A DNA stretch of 64,000 bases, from NCBI GenBank assembly GCA_035575715.1, contig DATLXN010000051.1, positions 14,157 through 78,156 on the forward strand, given 5' to 3'. This DNA comes from JACCSI01 sp035575715 (GTDB lineage Bacteria > Acidobacteriota > Vicinamibacteria > Vicinamibacterales > UBA2999). The notes under the pieces were generated by a model. It saw only the letters and a program-made list of their open reading frames with translations, was not told where the DNA came from and made no database searches. Position numbers and translations under genes: made by a program. Positions 42,502-51,801 of the stretch are shown one piece after another (positions within the stretch are counted from its first letter, which is position 1; the number at the start of each line of letters is the position of its first letter).

Positions 42502-43830
42502 ATGGCCGCTCAAGGAGCCGGATACGCGCTGACGGTGTTGTTTGCGATCAACCTGATGAATTTTTTCGACCGCCAGATTCTCGGCGCGGTTGGCGAACAA
42601 ATCAGGCGTGAATGGGGACTCGGAGACACCGCCCTTGGCGCGCTGGGGACTGCTTTCACGTTGCTCTACGCGTTTGTCGGCGTCCCCTTCGGCCGCCTCG
42701 CCGATCGCGGCGTCCGAAAATACATTCTCGCCGGCGGCGTGTTCCTGTGGAGCGTACTCACCGCCGCGTCGGGACTGGCCCGCAACTTCTGGGAATTATT
42801 TGCGGTGCGGCTCGGGGTCGGGGTCGGCGAAGCGAGTTGCGCGCCGGCGGCCATCTCGCTGATTGGCGATCTCTATCGCACCGAACACCGCGCCCGCGCG
42901 ACGGCGACCTTCATGCTGGGGTTGCCAATCGGCCTCGGTCTGAGCTTTCTCGTCGGCGGCTACGTTGGTCAGCGCTGGGGCTGGCGCACGGCGCTGTTCA
43001 TTGCCGCCGCGCCCGGTTTGCTGTGCGCGGTGGCGGCGTTGTTCATCCGTGAACCACCGCGTGGCATGACCGAAGAACATCAGGTCGGTCAGAAGCGGCG
43101 TCCCGGCTCACCGTACAAGTTGGTGCTGTCGATCCCGACCCTGTGGTGGATCATCCTTTCCGGCGCGCTGCATAACTTCAACATGTACGCGCTCGGCGCG
43201 TTCCTGGCGTCGTTCCTGATCCGCTATCACCATGTGTCGTTATCGCAAGCCGGCCTGATCTCGATGCTGGTCTACGGTCTGTCGGGCATCGTCGGCTTGA
43301 TTGGCGGCGGCATCGCCGCCGATGCGCTGTACAAACGGCGCACGGACGGCCGCCTGCTCGTGGCGACGATCGCGATCGTGATCTGCGCGCCGCTGATGTA
43401 TCTCTCGCTGACGCGTCCGCAAGGTGACGTGATGGGTTTCGCGCTGCTGATGGGGAGTGGCGTCGGCGTGATGTATGCCTATTACGCGACCGTCTATTCG
43501 ACGATTCAGGATGTCGTCGAACCGGCGCTGCGCGGGACGGCGATGTCGCTCTACTTCGGCGCGATGTATCTCGCCGGCGCCTCGCTTGGGCCCCTCGGTA
43601 CGGGGCTGGTCAGCGATCATTTCACGGCCGAAGCGGCGGCGCGGGCCGGCGTGGTCGACCAATCGCTGGCCGCCCTCGAACCTTTCCGCGGCGAAGGGCT
43701 GCACTCGGCGATGTATGTCATCCCGGCGTTGGCAGTGCTGCTGGCGATCGTACTGTTTGCGGCGTCACGGACGGTGACCAGGGATGTGACGGCGCTGCGG
43801 GCGTGGACGTCGCAGCAAGGCGGACGGTAG
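42502..43830 (+). CDS. MFS transporter, spinster/sugar-acid-transport-like
   Basis: A 442-residue permease with about 12 membrane helices. Landmarks are NLMNFFDRQILGAVGEQIR in helix 1, the loop 2-3 motif GRLADRGVRKYILAGG, and GVGEASCAPAAISLIGDLYR in helix 4-5. The FDRQI plus GEASCAPA pattern is typical of the Spns-like MFS branch in bacteria. It may carry an organic acid or lipid-derived compound. An AAAGGAG Shine-Dalgarno site precedes ATG 42502 right after the heptamer arrays. Confidence 0.88.
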   Translation: MAAQGAGYALTVLFAINLMNFFDRQILGAVGEQIRREWGLGDTALGALGTAFTLLYAFVGVPFGRLADRGVRKYILAGGVFLWSVLTAASGLARNFWELFAVRLGVGVGEASCAPAAISLIGDLYRTEHRARATATFMLGLPIGLGLSFLVGGYVGQRWGWRTALFIAAAPGLLCAVAALFIREPPRGMTEEHQVGQKRRPGSPYKLVLSIPTLWWIILSGALHNFNMYALGAFLASFLIRYHHVSLSQAGLISMLVYGLSGIVGLIGGGIAADALYKRRTDGRLLVATIAIVICAPLMYLSLTRPQGDVMGFALLMGSGVGVMYAYYATVYSTIQDVVEPALRGTAMSLYFGAMYLAGASLGPLGTGLVSDHFTAEAAARAGVVDQSLAALEPFRGEGLHSAMYVIPALAVLLAIVLFAASRTVTRDVTALRAWTSQQGGR

Positions 43831-43843
43831 CCGACAGACGGTC

Positions 43844-43864
43844 GTCAGTGGTCAGTGGTCAGTC
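43844..43864. repeat. GTCAGTG heptamer array
   Basis: Three units of GTCAGTG/GTCAGTC lie between the MFS stop and the convergent four-helix-bundle gene, overlapping the latter's stop region. Confidence 0.8.
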
Positions 43865-44233
43865 GCCGGTGCGGGTGGCTTCGAGCGAGGTCGCCAAGGC
43901 GTTCATCATTTTCCCAACCGACTGAAGGGCAGCAAACACATGGGCGAGTTGTTCGCGCGTCGCCAAGCCAAGGCGCAGCGCCAGCTCCAATTGGGTGAAC
44001 AACTCTGCCTCAGAGCCCAATGCGATGTGTACGTGATTGATGAACGACGGCGTTGAACGTCTGGAACAGCCCTCGGCGATATTGGAGGGAATCGATATCG
44101 CAGACTTTCTGGTTTGGCTAGTCAAGACAAATAACTCACTTCGTGGGTAGGCGTCAGTGACCTTATAGACGTTGACGGCCAACTCCATCGCCTGTTGCCA
44201 GACCATGAGCTCTTTGAAGTGGGTGATTGTCAT
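43859..44233 (-). CDS. Four-helix-bundle protein of the 23S rRNA IVS family
   Basis: A 124-residue helical protein with the family signature: FKELMVWQQAMELAVNVYKV, FVLTSQTRKSAISIPSNIAEG, then NHVHIALGSEAELFTQLELA and a final helix. The family was first found encoded in intervening sequences of 23S rRNA but is widespread as stand-alone genes; its function is unknown. No rRNA is near it here. Heptamer arrays flank it on both sides. Confidence 0.9.
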   Translation of the reverse strand: MTITHFKELMVWQQAMELAVNVYKVTDAYPRSELFVLTSQTRKSAISIPSNIAEGCSRRSTPSFINHVHIALGSEAELFTQLELALRLGLATREQLAHVFAALQSVGKMMNALATSLEATRTGD

Positions 44234-44474
44234 CCATCAAGAAGATGCATCCGCGATGCCGTAGAGATCCGTCGTAAACGGCAATGCTTCCCATCAAAGT
44301 GATGCAGATTTTGCGAGGTGCGGCCTTGGATCGTTAGGCATTTTCTGCAGCGCGCGGCTGTCTCTAACCGATGACCAAACCCGACCGCCGGCACCGGCCA
44401 CCGGCTACCGACGACCGACGACCGACGACCGACGACCGGCTACTGACCACTGACCACCGACCACTGACCACTGA
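44234..44474. repeat. Gene-free gap with mixed heptamer arrays
   Basis: The first 160 bases hold no recognised feature apart from promoter space for the four-helix-bundle gene. From about 44394 to 44483 there are units of CCGGCTA, GACCGAC (about four), then GACCACT/GACTACT, running up to and slightly into the stop of the phospholipase-like gene. Confidence 0.8.
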
Positions 44475-45725
44475 CTACTGACCACGCACCGCCGCCCACC
44501 TCTCCCGTGCTTTCTGCAACCTGCGCCGCTCGCTCCCAGACAGTCCCGCTCTCGCCGGCGCGGCGAAATATGCCGTGAGGTCGGCGCGCAGCGCGTCAGG
44601 CAACGGCATCTTTGTCGACCGCAGCTTGTCGACCAGATCGACGTAGGTCTCGTCGACCAATGGATTGGCAACGACCGCTGGCGGCTGCCCGGTGTCGAGG
44701 TCGGTATTGGCGGCCGCGCCTTGCGCGCGGGCAGCGGCAGCGAGCAACTCGCGATAGCGGTCGATGGACGCCGCAAAACTCGCCGTATACAACTTCGCCG
44801 CTTCCGCGGTGAGTGGCGTGAAGGCGAGCGGACGCAGTGGACCGATCTTCGGCAGGATCTTCAGCAGCCAGAACAGGATTCGCGAAATCAGCGACGGCTT
44901 CTGATACTGCGTGCCGTACGCCTTGTCGTATTCGGGACGGGTCAGCGTAAACACAAAGGCACTCTGCTCGACGTTGGGAATGCGCTGGCGAATTTCCTCT
45001 TGCTTGTCCTCCCACGCGAGGCGAGTCATTTCCGGGATCGTCGTGCTCACGGCACGGCGATAACTGCCGATGGCCAAATCGACGTCAAGAAACACGTCGT
45101 CAAGCTCAAGTCCGTATGTCGCAATGAACGCGCGCTCGAGATGCGGAACGGGAACCGCGAAGCCGATGAAGTTCTTGTAGGCATCAGCGTTGTAGGCACC
45201 GCTGCCGACCTGCAGGACGTCAAACGAAAACTCGACCATTACGTGACGTGAGGGCGCGTGCGCGTAGACCACCTCGTCACCGAACTCGGCCCTGAGTTTC
45301 GGATAAACCAGCGGCACGACTTTGTTGGTGCCCATCGGGTGGCCGGTGTTGTCGCTCGCGTAATGGGCCAGTGCGCCGATGGCAAACGCCAGTTCGTTCG
45401 CGTCCTTCGCCTCGCGCAGGAGCGAGGCGACGAAGTCCCCAGACCGGACGTAGTGGACTAGGTTGGAAAACAGCTTGTTGCCGAACGAGTAGTAGCCGAG
45501 ATCCTGGATCACCGACCCGCCGTAGGCATGAGCGCGGGCTTCGAGTATCGCCGCCTCGGTCAGCGCAGGAAAACGCTCACGGAGAAGCGGCGCAATCTCT
45601 TTTTCCCACAACGCATCGACCATCGCCTCGTGGGCGAGCACGGAGTAAGCACTAGCTGAACGGGGGCACAGCAGTGCCGCGACGACGACCAGGAGTGCAA
45701 CCAGGCGGCGGGGGCTGAAAATCAC
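44475..45725 (-). CDS. Secreted zinc-dependent phospholipase C-like protein
   Basis: A 416-residue protein with a signal peptide ending at SASA (about residue 25). The mature protein begins YSVLAHEAMVD, and ALAHYASDNTGHPMGTNK supplies the HxxxD zinc-ligand motif of the bacterial phospholipase C/S1-P1 nuclease fold. A C-terminal amphipathic segment (SRILFWLLKILPKIGPLRPL) could bind membranes. Substrate is inferred as phospholipid. The GTG start overlaps the symporter stop, so the two are coupled. Confidence 0.8.
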   Translation of the reverse strand: MIFSPRRLVALLVVVAALLCPRSASAYSVLAHEAMVDALWEKEIAPLLRERFPALTEAAILEARAHAYGGSVIQDLGYYSFGNKLFSNLVHYVRSGDFVASLLREAKDANELAFAIGALAHYASDNTGHPMGTNKVVPLVYPKLRAEFGDEVVYAHAPSRHVMVEFSFDVLQVGSGAYNADAYKNFIGFAVPVPHLERAFIATYGLELDDVFLDVDLAIGSYRRAVSTTIPEMTRLAWEDKQEEIRQRIPNVEQSAFVFTLTRPEYDKAYGTQYQKPSLISRILFWLLKILPKIGPLRPLAFTPLTAEAAKLYTASFAASIDRYRELLAAAARAQGAAANTDLDTGQPPAVVANPLVDETYVDLVDKLRSTKMPLPDALRADLTAYFAAPARAGLSGSERRRLQKARERWAAVRGQ

Positions 45726-47203
45726 ACTTGCGGCGAAGCACGTTCCGTACCGGCCAGCCGTGCAAAGAACGGCGCCTTGCGAGCATCGTCCGCTTGTGTG
45801 AGCAGGGAAACCACCGGAATGACGATCAGCGGAATGATCATTGTCGCGTAGGACGGGTCGATGCCGTCAGCCCCCTCGATGACAAAAAAATGGGTGATTG
45901 CATACCAAATCAGACCGCCAACAAGACCCAGCGCGATCCCCAGAAACGCGGCAAGTTCGGTGGTCCGTTTCCAATACAGCACGAAGGTGACCGCGAGGGC
46001 CGGTGGCACGACCATCGCGAAGCCGAAGAGCAGCAGGTCGAGAATTGAGGTAATCGGACCAAGCCAGGCGATCACCGCCGACAGCCCGCCGTAGATGATC
46101 GTCGTGGTGCGGTAGGCACGGAGTCGCCGTTCCTGCGTCCAGTCTTTAGAGCCTGGAATCCAGTCCCGTACGAACATCGTCGCGCTCGATAACAGGATCG
46201 GTCCACCAGAGGAGACGACGGCCGCCAGGACCGCCGCGACTGCCACTCCGCCGACGAATGGATTGATGTCGATGGCCAGCCGCGTCAGCGTTTGATAACT
46301 CGAGAGCTGCGCTGATGCCCCGTACTTCGCCAGTGTCTCGATGCCGATGATGCCGGCGAGAAAGGGCATCGGCATCGCAATCAGGCCGCCCAGGATGAAC
46401 GCCTTTCGCACCGCGCGCTCGTCACGACCCGCCGCAGCGAAGTTGACATACACCGAAGCCGCCGGCGTGTGCATCGTCGCCGCGAAAAACATGCCGATCA
46501 CGGGAAGCCAGCCGGCCCCGGCGATTGACCACCACGCCGCCGAGTCGCCGGTCGTCGCCAGCGTGGCGTTGACCGCTGAGACGACCTCACCCCATCCACC
46601 CAGATGATTCAGCCCGATCAGGGCGACGCCGCCAAGACCGGCCAGAATCGCGACGCAGTGAATCAGATTGGTCGCCGCCGATCCCCACAACCCGCCCATT
46701 GCGGTGTAGGTCACGATGATCAGGCCGGCCACGAGTACGCACACACTGAACGGCAGCCCGGTCATCGCTGACAAGATGCGTCCGATCACGTAGGGCTCGA
46801 TGATGTTGACGATCAGATATTCGACCTGCACGCACAGGCTGGTCAGCCACTGACAACGCCGGCTACCGAACCGCTGCAGGAAGACTTCGCCGACCGTTTG
46901 AATCTGCAGACGACGATACGGGACGGCGTAGAAGATGCCCACCAGAGCGAGCGCGAGGAACGTGTTGACGCCGTACCACATGCTCCACACGCCGTCGGTG
47001 ATGACGTCGCCAGCCACGCCGTAGGTCGCTGCCCCGCCGACGCGCGTGCCGGCGATCCCGACCGCGATCATCAGGATGCCCATCTGCCCGCCGGCGACCG
47101 CCCAGTCGTCGCCGCCGCGGCTGCGACGAGTCATCCACATCCCAACCAGCGTGGTGCCGACCAGATATACCGCTATCATCGCCAGCGCGATTGGATTCTG
47201 CAT
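45722..47203 (-). CDS. Sodium:solute symporter (SSS family)
   Basis: A 493-residue transporter from ATG 47203 with about 13 hydrophobic helices. SSS traits are an early unwound helix region (AVGIAGTRVGGAATYGVAGD), GLIIVTYTAMGGLWGSAATN with the sodium-site region, and AAVVSSGGPILLSSATMFVRD in the later core. The SSS TM5 motif TAMGGLWGSA is well kept. The solute is unknown. It is divergent from the quinone oxidoreductase gene. Confidence 0.9.
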   Translation of the reverse strand: MQNPIALAMIAVYLVGTTLVGMWMTRRSRGGDDWAVAGGQMGILMIAVGIAGTRVGGAATYGVAGDVITDGVWSMWYGVNTFLALALVGIFYAVPYRRLQIQTVGEVFLQRFGSRRCQWLTSLCVQVEYLIVNIIEPYVIGRILSAMTGLPFSVCVLVAGLIIVTYTAMGGLWGSAATNLIHCVAILAGLGGVALIGLNHLGGWGEVVSAVNATLATTGDSAAWWSIAGAGWLPVIGMFFAATMHTPAASVYVNFAAAGRDERAVRKAFILGGLIAMPMPFLAGIIGIETLAKYGASAQLSSYQTLTRLAIDINPFVGGVAVAAVLAAVVSSGGPILLSSATMFVRDWIPGSKDWTQERRLRAYRTTTIIYGGLSAVIAWLGPITSILDLLLFGFAMVVPPALAVTFVLYWKRTTELAAFLGIALGLVGGLIWYAITHFFVIEGADGIDPSYATMIIPLIVIPVVSLLTQADDARKAPFFARLAGTERASPQV

Positions 47204-47248
47204 GCGTGCGCGGATGATGGATGCGTCGCGACCGGGAGTCAAGGATCA

Positions 47249-48226
47249 ATGAAGGCTGTTCTCTGCACGCAGTACGGTCCAGCGGACCTCCTCGAGCTCC
47301 GCGATGTCCCGTCGTTGGCGCCGGGGCCGCACGACGTGGTGGTGGCGGTCAAGGCGGCAAGCGTCAATTTTCCGGACGTTTTGATCATCCAAAATAAATA
47401 TCAATTCAAGCCACCGCTGCCGTTTTCGCCTGGGAGCGAACTGGCTGGCGTCGTCCGCGCGGTTGGCGCGGAGGTGCGCGGCATCACTATCGGGGATCGG
47501 GTGATGGCGTTCACGACGTTTGGCGCATTCGCAGAAGAGGTCGCGGTCGACGCGGCGCGCGTGCTGCCGATTCCGGCATCGATGGACTTCGACACCGCGG
47601 CGGCGTTGTTGCTCACCTACGGAACGATGGACCACGCCTTACGCGATCGCGGGCACGTCAAGGCCGGCGAGACGGTGTTGGTGCTTGGCGCGTCTGGCGG
47701 GATCGGGATCGCGTCAATCGAAATCGCCAAAGCACTCGGCGCGCGGGTCATCGCTTGCGCGTCGACCGATGACAAGCTCGCGGTGTGTCGGGAACACGGT
47801 GCCGATGAGGTCATCAACTACGTGCGCGAGGATCTGCGCGAACGGATCAAGGTGTTCACCGGCGGGCGGGGCGTTGACGTCATCGCCGATCCGGTCGGCG
47901 GCCCCTATACGGAACCGGCCCTGCGCTCGATGGCCTGGCGCGGTCGGCTCCTCGTCGTCGGCTTTGCGGCCGGGGACATCCCGAAAATTCCGCTCAATTT
48001 GACGTTGTTGAAGGGCTGCTCGATCGTCGGCGTGTTCTGGGGTGACTATCTGCGCCGCGAGCCAGAGGCGTTTGCGGCGAGCGTGGCACAACTCGGCGTG
48101 TGGCATGCCGCGGGCATCATCTCGCCGCACATTTCGGCTACCTTCCCGCTCACGCGCGCGGCAGACGCGATCAAGATGATGGCGGCCCGGCAGGTGATCG
48201 GGAAGGTGGTGATCCGGCCCGTCTAG
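47249..48226 (+). CDS. Zinc-free NADPH:quinone oxidoreductase-like MDR enzyme
   Basis: A 325-residue medium-chain reductase from ATG 47249, preceded by AAGGA. N-terminal GroES-like domain (VKAASVNFPDVLIIQNKYQF, SPGSELAGVVRAVG) and Rossmann motif LVLGASGGIGIASIEIAK. The zinc ligands of alcohol dehydrogenases are absent. The family reduces quinones or enoyl compounds with NADPH. Its place among acyl-CoA genes is compatible with acyl handling. Confidence 0.9.
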   Translation: MKAVLCTQYGPADLLELRDVPSLAPGPHDVVVAVKAASVNFPDVLIIQNKYQFKPPLPFSPGSELAGVVRAVGAEVRGITIGDRVMAFTTFGAFAEEVAVDAARVLPIPASMDFDTAAALLLTYGTMDHALRDRGHVKAGETVLVLGASGGIGIASIEIAKALGARVIACASTDDKLAVCREHGADEVINYVREDLRERIKVFTGGRGVDVIADPVGGPYTEPALRSMAWRGRLLVVGFAAGDIPKIPLNLTLLKGCSIVGVFWGDYLRREPEAFAASVAQLGVWHAAGIISPHISATFPLTRAADAIKMMAARQVIGKVVIRPV

Positions 48227-48232
48227 TGCACC

Positions 48233-49225
48233 TTACGCAACTTTGACAATCATCTTGCCGACGTTGCCGCCGCGCAGTAAATCGAGAAACGCCTGCGGCG
48301 CATTGGCGAGTCCCTCGACCACCGTTTCGGGCGCACGGAGCGCGCCCGACGCGACCAGCGGCGCAACCTCAGCGAGGAAATGCTTAGTCTCGTGTCGCCA
48401 GTCGGTGACGATGAAGCCGCGCACGGTGAGGCGACGGGTCACAATCAGGAACATGTTGCGCGGGCCGGGCGATGGCGCTTCGTCGTTGTATTTCGAGATC
48501 GAGCCGCACGCCGCAATGCGGCCGTGGTCACGCATGCACGACATGGCCGCTTCGAGGTGGTCGCCGCCGACGTTGTCGAAGTAGACGTCGATGCCGTCGG
48601 GTGCGGCGCGCATCAGTTCCTGCCGCACGCCGGCGTGGTAGTTGAAGCCGGCGTCGAAACCGAGGTCGCCGGTCAGCATCGCGACCTTCTGGTCTGCGCC
48701 GGCGCTGCCGACGACAAAGCAGCCGCGCTGTTTGGCGAGCTGCCCGGCGACACTGCCGACCGCGCCCGCCGCGGCCGAGACAAACACGCGATCGCCGGCT
48801 TTCACCTCAGCGAGCTTCAGTCCCACCCATGCGGTGAGTCCGGTCACGCCGAGCACACCGAGGTAGGCCGACAGCGGCTGCGTGGTTTTATCGACGACGC
48901 GCAACTCGCTGGCCGGCGCGACGAACAGATCACGCCAGCCGCGCATCGAGAGCACCATATCGCCCGGCTTGAACCCTTCGGCGCGCGACTCGATGACCTC
49001 TCCCACCGCGCCGCCTTCAAGGGCAGCACCGACCTGGAATGGCGGCACGTACGACTTGACGTCGTTCATCCGGCCGCGCATGTAGGGGTCGACCGACATG
49101 AAGTGGTTACGCACCAGCACGTCGCCGGGGCCCGGCGCGACCAGTTCGACCTGTGCCACGGCGAACGTGTCGGCGGTCGGCCACCCGCGCGGCCGGGCCG
49201 CTAAGCGAATTTCTGTCCCGGTCAC
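48233..49225 (-). CDS. NADP-dependent MDR oxidoreductase, prostaglandin-reductase-like
   Basis: GTG 49225 is chosen because GGGAGG precedes it; 330 residues. The motifs SVDPYMRGRMND, VLGVTGLTAWVGL, FVSAAAGAVGSVAGQLAK and YFDNVGGDHLEAAM place it in the leukotriene B4 12-hydroxydehydrogenase/curcumin reductase branch, which reduces alpha,beta-unsaturated carbonyls. It lies 18 bases downstream of the thiolase gene and is convergent with the quinone reductase. Confidence 0.9.
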   Translation of the reverse strand: MTGTEIRLAARPRGWPTADTFAVAQVELVAPGPGDVLVRNHFMSVDPYMRGRMNDVKSYVPPFQVGAALEGGAVGEVIESRAEGFKPGDMVLSMRGWRDLFVAPASELRVVDKTTQPLSAYLGVLGVTGLTAWVGLKLAEVKAGDRVFVSAAAGAVGSVAGQLAKQRGCFVVGSAGADQKVAMLTGDLGFDAGFNYHAGVRQELMRAAPDGIDVYFDNVGGDHLEAAMSCMRDHGRIAACGSISKYNDEAPSPGPRNMFLIVTRRLTVRGFIVTDWRHETKHFLAEVAPLVASGALRAPETVVEGLANAPQAFLDLLRGGNVGKMIVKVA

Positions 49226-49243
49226 CGCGCCTCCCAACTTTCC

Positions 49244-50425
49244 TTACATCCGCTCGAACAAGGCCGCTGCGCCCTGTCCGCCACCGACACACATCGTCAC
49301 CACGCCATATCGCGCCTTGCGCCGCTGCATTTCATAGGCGAGCGTGCCGACCAGGCGCGACCCGGTCATCCCGAATGGGTGGCCGATGGCGATCGACCCG
49401 CCATTGACGTTGAGTCGATCCATCGGGATGCCCAGGCGATCGCGACAATACAGAACCTGAGACGCGAACGCCTCGTTCAACTCCCACAGATCGATATCGT
49501 CGACGGTCAGCCCCATTTTGTCGAGCAGCTTCGGGACCGCGAACACCGGGCCGATGCCCATTTCGTCCGGCTCGCACGCGGCAACGGCGTAGCCGCGATA
49601 CATCAGCAAGGGCACGATCCCGAGATCCTTCGCGTGCTTCGCGTCCATTAACAGCGTTGCCGACGCGCCGTCAGAAAGCTGCGACGAGTTGCCGGCGGTC
49701 ACGCTGCCGTTGCCCGTCGTATCGAAGACCGGCGGCAACTTCGCAAGACCTTCCAGCGTGGTGTCCGGGCGATTGCACTCGTCCTGGTCGACGCGCACCG
49801 CTTCCTCACCGACTTTCTCACCGGTCTTCTTGTCGAGCACGGCGCGAGTGACATCGATCGGCGCCATCTCGCTGGCCAACCACTTTTCCTGCTGCGCACG
49901 GGCGAGTCGTTGCTGGCTGATCAACGCATACGCGTCCTGCTCGGCGCGGCTGATCCCGTAACGTTTGGCCACGACCTCAGCCGTTTCACCCATCACCATG
50001 TAGACGCCGGGGTGATGTTCCTTGATCCACGGGTTGGGCGAGTTATCGCGCTGCATCATGGTGATCGACTCGACGCCGCCGCCAATCGCGCTGCACAACC
50101 CTTCCTGCAAAATCATGTGCGCGGCTTGCACGATTGCCTGCAGTCCCGAGTTACAAAAACGATTCACGGTGAGCCCCGGCGTGGTCACCGGCAGGCCGGC
50201 GCGCAAGGCCGCGACGCGCGCGATGTTGTGCCCGTGGGCGCCGTGCGGCTGGCCGCAGCCGAGGATCACTTCTTCGATTTCATCGGGATCGACGTGCGGC
50301 GTCTTGGCAATGACGTCTCGGATGCAATGCGCGGCGAGATCGTCGGGACGGGTGAGGTTGAAAGACCCGCGCCCCGACTTGGCAAGGGGCGTGCGGCTAC
50401 TGGCAACGACGACGGCTTCGCGCAT
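49244..50425 (-). CDS. fadA: Acetyl-CoA acyltransferase (thiolase)
   Basis: A 393-residue thiolase. The acyl-enzyme Cys is in NRFCNSGLQAIVQAAH (about residue 88), NEAFASQVLYCRD and AIGHPFGMTGSRLVGTL supply Asn and His, and the C-terminal CVGGGQGAAALFER supplies the second Cys. It cleaves 3-ketoacyl-CoA in beta-oxidation or condenses acetyl-CoA. With the fadB-, fadD- and acyl-CoA dehydrogenase-like genes it completes the pathway in this window. The symbol is by similarity. Confidence 0.93.
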   Translation of the reverse strand: MREAVVVASSRTPLAKSGRGSFNLTRPDDLAAHCIRDVIAKTPHVDPDEIEEVILGCGQPHGAHGHNIARVAALRAGLPVTTPGLTVNRFCNSGLQAIVQAAHMILQEGLCSAIGGGVESITMMQRDNSPNPWIKEHHPGVYMVMGETAEVVAKRYGISRAEQDAYALISQQRLARAQQEKWLASEMAPIDVTRAVLDKKTGEKVGEEAVRVDQDECNRPDTTLEGLAKLPPVFDTTGNGSVTAGNSSQLSDGASATLLMDAKHAKDLGIVPLLMYRGYAVAACEPDEMGIGPVFAVPKLLDKMGLTVDDIDLWELNEAFASQVLYCRDRLGIPMDRLNVNGGSIAIGHPFGMTGSRLVGTLAYEMQRRKARYGVVTMCVGGGQGAAALFERM

Positions 50426-50442
50426 AACGTGATCATATCGTT

Positions 50443-50505
50443 GTCAGTGGTCAGTGGTCAGTGGTCAGTGGTCAGTGGTCGGTGGTCGGTGGTCAGTGGT
50501 CGGTG
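50443..50505. repeat. GTCAGTG/GTCGGTG heptamer array
   Basis: Nine contiguous heptamers fill the gap between the thiolase start and the PHP-protein stop. The first five are identical GTCAGTG; later ones alternate with GTCGGTG. Confidence 0.93.
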
Positions 50506-50510
50506 GTCCG

Positions 50511-51608
50511 TTAACGAGACCAGGCGGTGGCCATCCATGCGAGCAGCTTGTCCAGCTCCCAACAATTGACAATGCGGGTGCGCGGGATGCCGGCCAGTCG
50601 CGCGTGGGCGATCGCGGTCTCGGAGTAGCGCAGCTCCTCGACGCTATGCGCGTCACTGTCCAGCGCAAACAGGCAGCCGGCTTTGAGCGCCCGCTTCGCC
50701 AGCTCGTAATCGACATCCTGCCGCGACGGGTCGCCGTCGATCTCGATCGCGACGCCGGTCTGCTTGGCCCGCGCAAAGACGATGTCCCAATCGGCGGTGA
50801 CGCCAGGGCGCGAGCCGAACATCCGGCCGCGCGGGTGACCGAGGATGTGGACGCCGGGCTGGCTCACCGCGTTGCGCATGCGCGGCGTCTGGTCATCGGC
50901 AATGCGCAGTTTCGAATGCGGCGCCGCGACGATCAGTTCGAGTTTGCGCAACTCGCGCGGGGTCATGTCGACGCGGCCATCGGCGAGGATGTTTGCTTCG
51001 ATCCCTTTGAGCAAGCGGAACCGGCCCCGGTACTCGCGATTGAGCCGGTCAATCTCCGCATGTTGCAGTTTCAGTTTGTCCATCGACACGCCGCCCGCGA
51101 TCGGCAGGCCGTAGGAATGGTCGGTCACCGCGCAGTAGCGGTAGCCGCGAGCCAGGCAGCCTTCGACGATGTCTCCGAGGGTTTCGCTGCCGTCGCTCCA
51201 TTCCGAGTGCATCTGCAAGTCGCCGCGGTAATGCTCGACGCGCGGTCCGCGTAAGGCGGGGTTTCTCAGCGCCGCCGCCACTTGCGCGCGGCTCAGAAAA
51301 TGCTCGCGCAGGCCGCGGCTGCGCTCGACGTCACTGGAGCGCGGACTGTCGGCAATCGCGCGTTCGACGATCTCGGACCGGCCCGACTGCATGAATTCAA
51401 GAATGACGCGAGTGGATGAGGGGCCTACATGCGGGATCTTGCGCAGCGTCCCGTCGGACGCGATCAGCGACTCGAGCGGTTGTTCCAGCGCGAGGATGGC
51501 CGACGCCGCCCGCTTGTAGCCCCAGCGGCTCTGTTGCGACTGCTGCACCGCGGCGAGATCGCGCAACAGGGCGCCCACTTTCGCATTGGTATCGAGGGGG
51601 GATTTCAC
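50511..51608 (-). CDS. Helix-hairpin-helix plus PHP-domain protein
   Basis: A 365-residue protein with an N-terminal HhH region (GTLRKIPHVGPSSTRVILEF) and a C-terminal PHP phosphoesterase domain. The PHP metal motifs are DLQMHSEWSDG, YCAVTDHSYG, LKGIEANI, HPRGRMFG and ALDSDAHSVEEL. It resembles the HhH and PHP parts of bacterial family X DNA polymerases without the polymerase core. It may be a DNA-processing phosphoesterase. The GTG start is preceded by the large inverted repeat region. Confidence 0.85.
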   Translation of the reverse strand: MKSPLDTNAKVGALLRDLAAVQQSQQSRWGYKRAASAILALEQPLESLIASDGTLRKIPHVGPSSTRVILEFMQSGRSEIVERAIADSPRSSDVERSRGLREHFLSRAQVAAALRNPALRGPRVEHYRGDLQMHSEWSDGSETLGDIVEGCLARGYRYCAVTDHSYGLPIAGGVSMDKLKLQHAEIDRLNREYRGRFRLLKGIEANILADGRVDMTPRELRKLELIVAAPHSKLRIADDQTPRMRNAVSQPGVHILGHPRGRMFGSRPGVTADWDIVFARAKQTGVAIEIDGDPSRQDVDYELAKRALKAGCLFALDSDAHSVEELRYSETAIAHARLAGIPRTRIVNCWELDKLLAWMATAWSR

Positions 51609-51652
51609 TGATTAAAATTACAGTGATTTCGAGGGATTACGCAGAAGAGGTC

Positions 51653-51775
51653 ATCCGCAGATTACGCAGATTACGCAGATTTTTCAGGATCGTGCTCGGC
51701 GCCTCGCTGCAAGGCTATCCGGGCGTCTTGCAAGATCCAAAAAGTAAATCTGCGTAATCTGCGTAATCTGCGGAT
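51653..51775. repeat. Perfect 30-bp inverted repeat built of nonamers
   Basis: The 30 bases at 51653-51682 (ATCC, then GCAGATTAC repeats) are exactly reverse-complementary to 51746-51775, with a 63-base spacer. The spacer adds GGATC/GATCC and TGCAAG/CTTGCA pairs, so the whole could fold into one long hairpin. The 193-base gap between the PHP gene and the alcohol dehydrogenase gene holds no gene. Confidence 0.92.
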
Positions 51776-51801
51776 AACCAGGTTCTGCGTAATCATTACC
51801 C

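Noticed and set aside
50443..50505. Possible CRISPR array
   Set aside because: The repeats are contiguous heptamers with no spacers; the same applies to all other arrays here.
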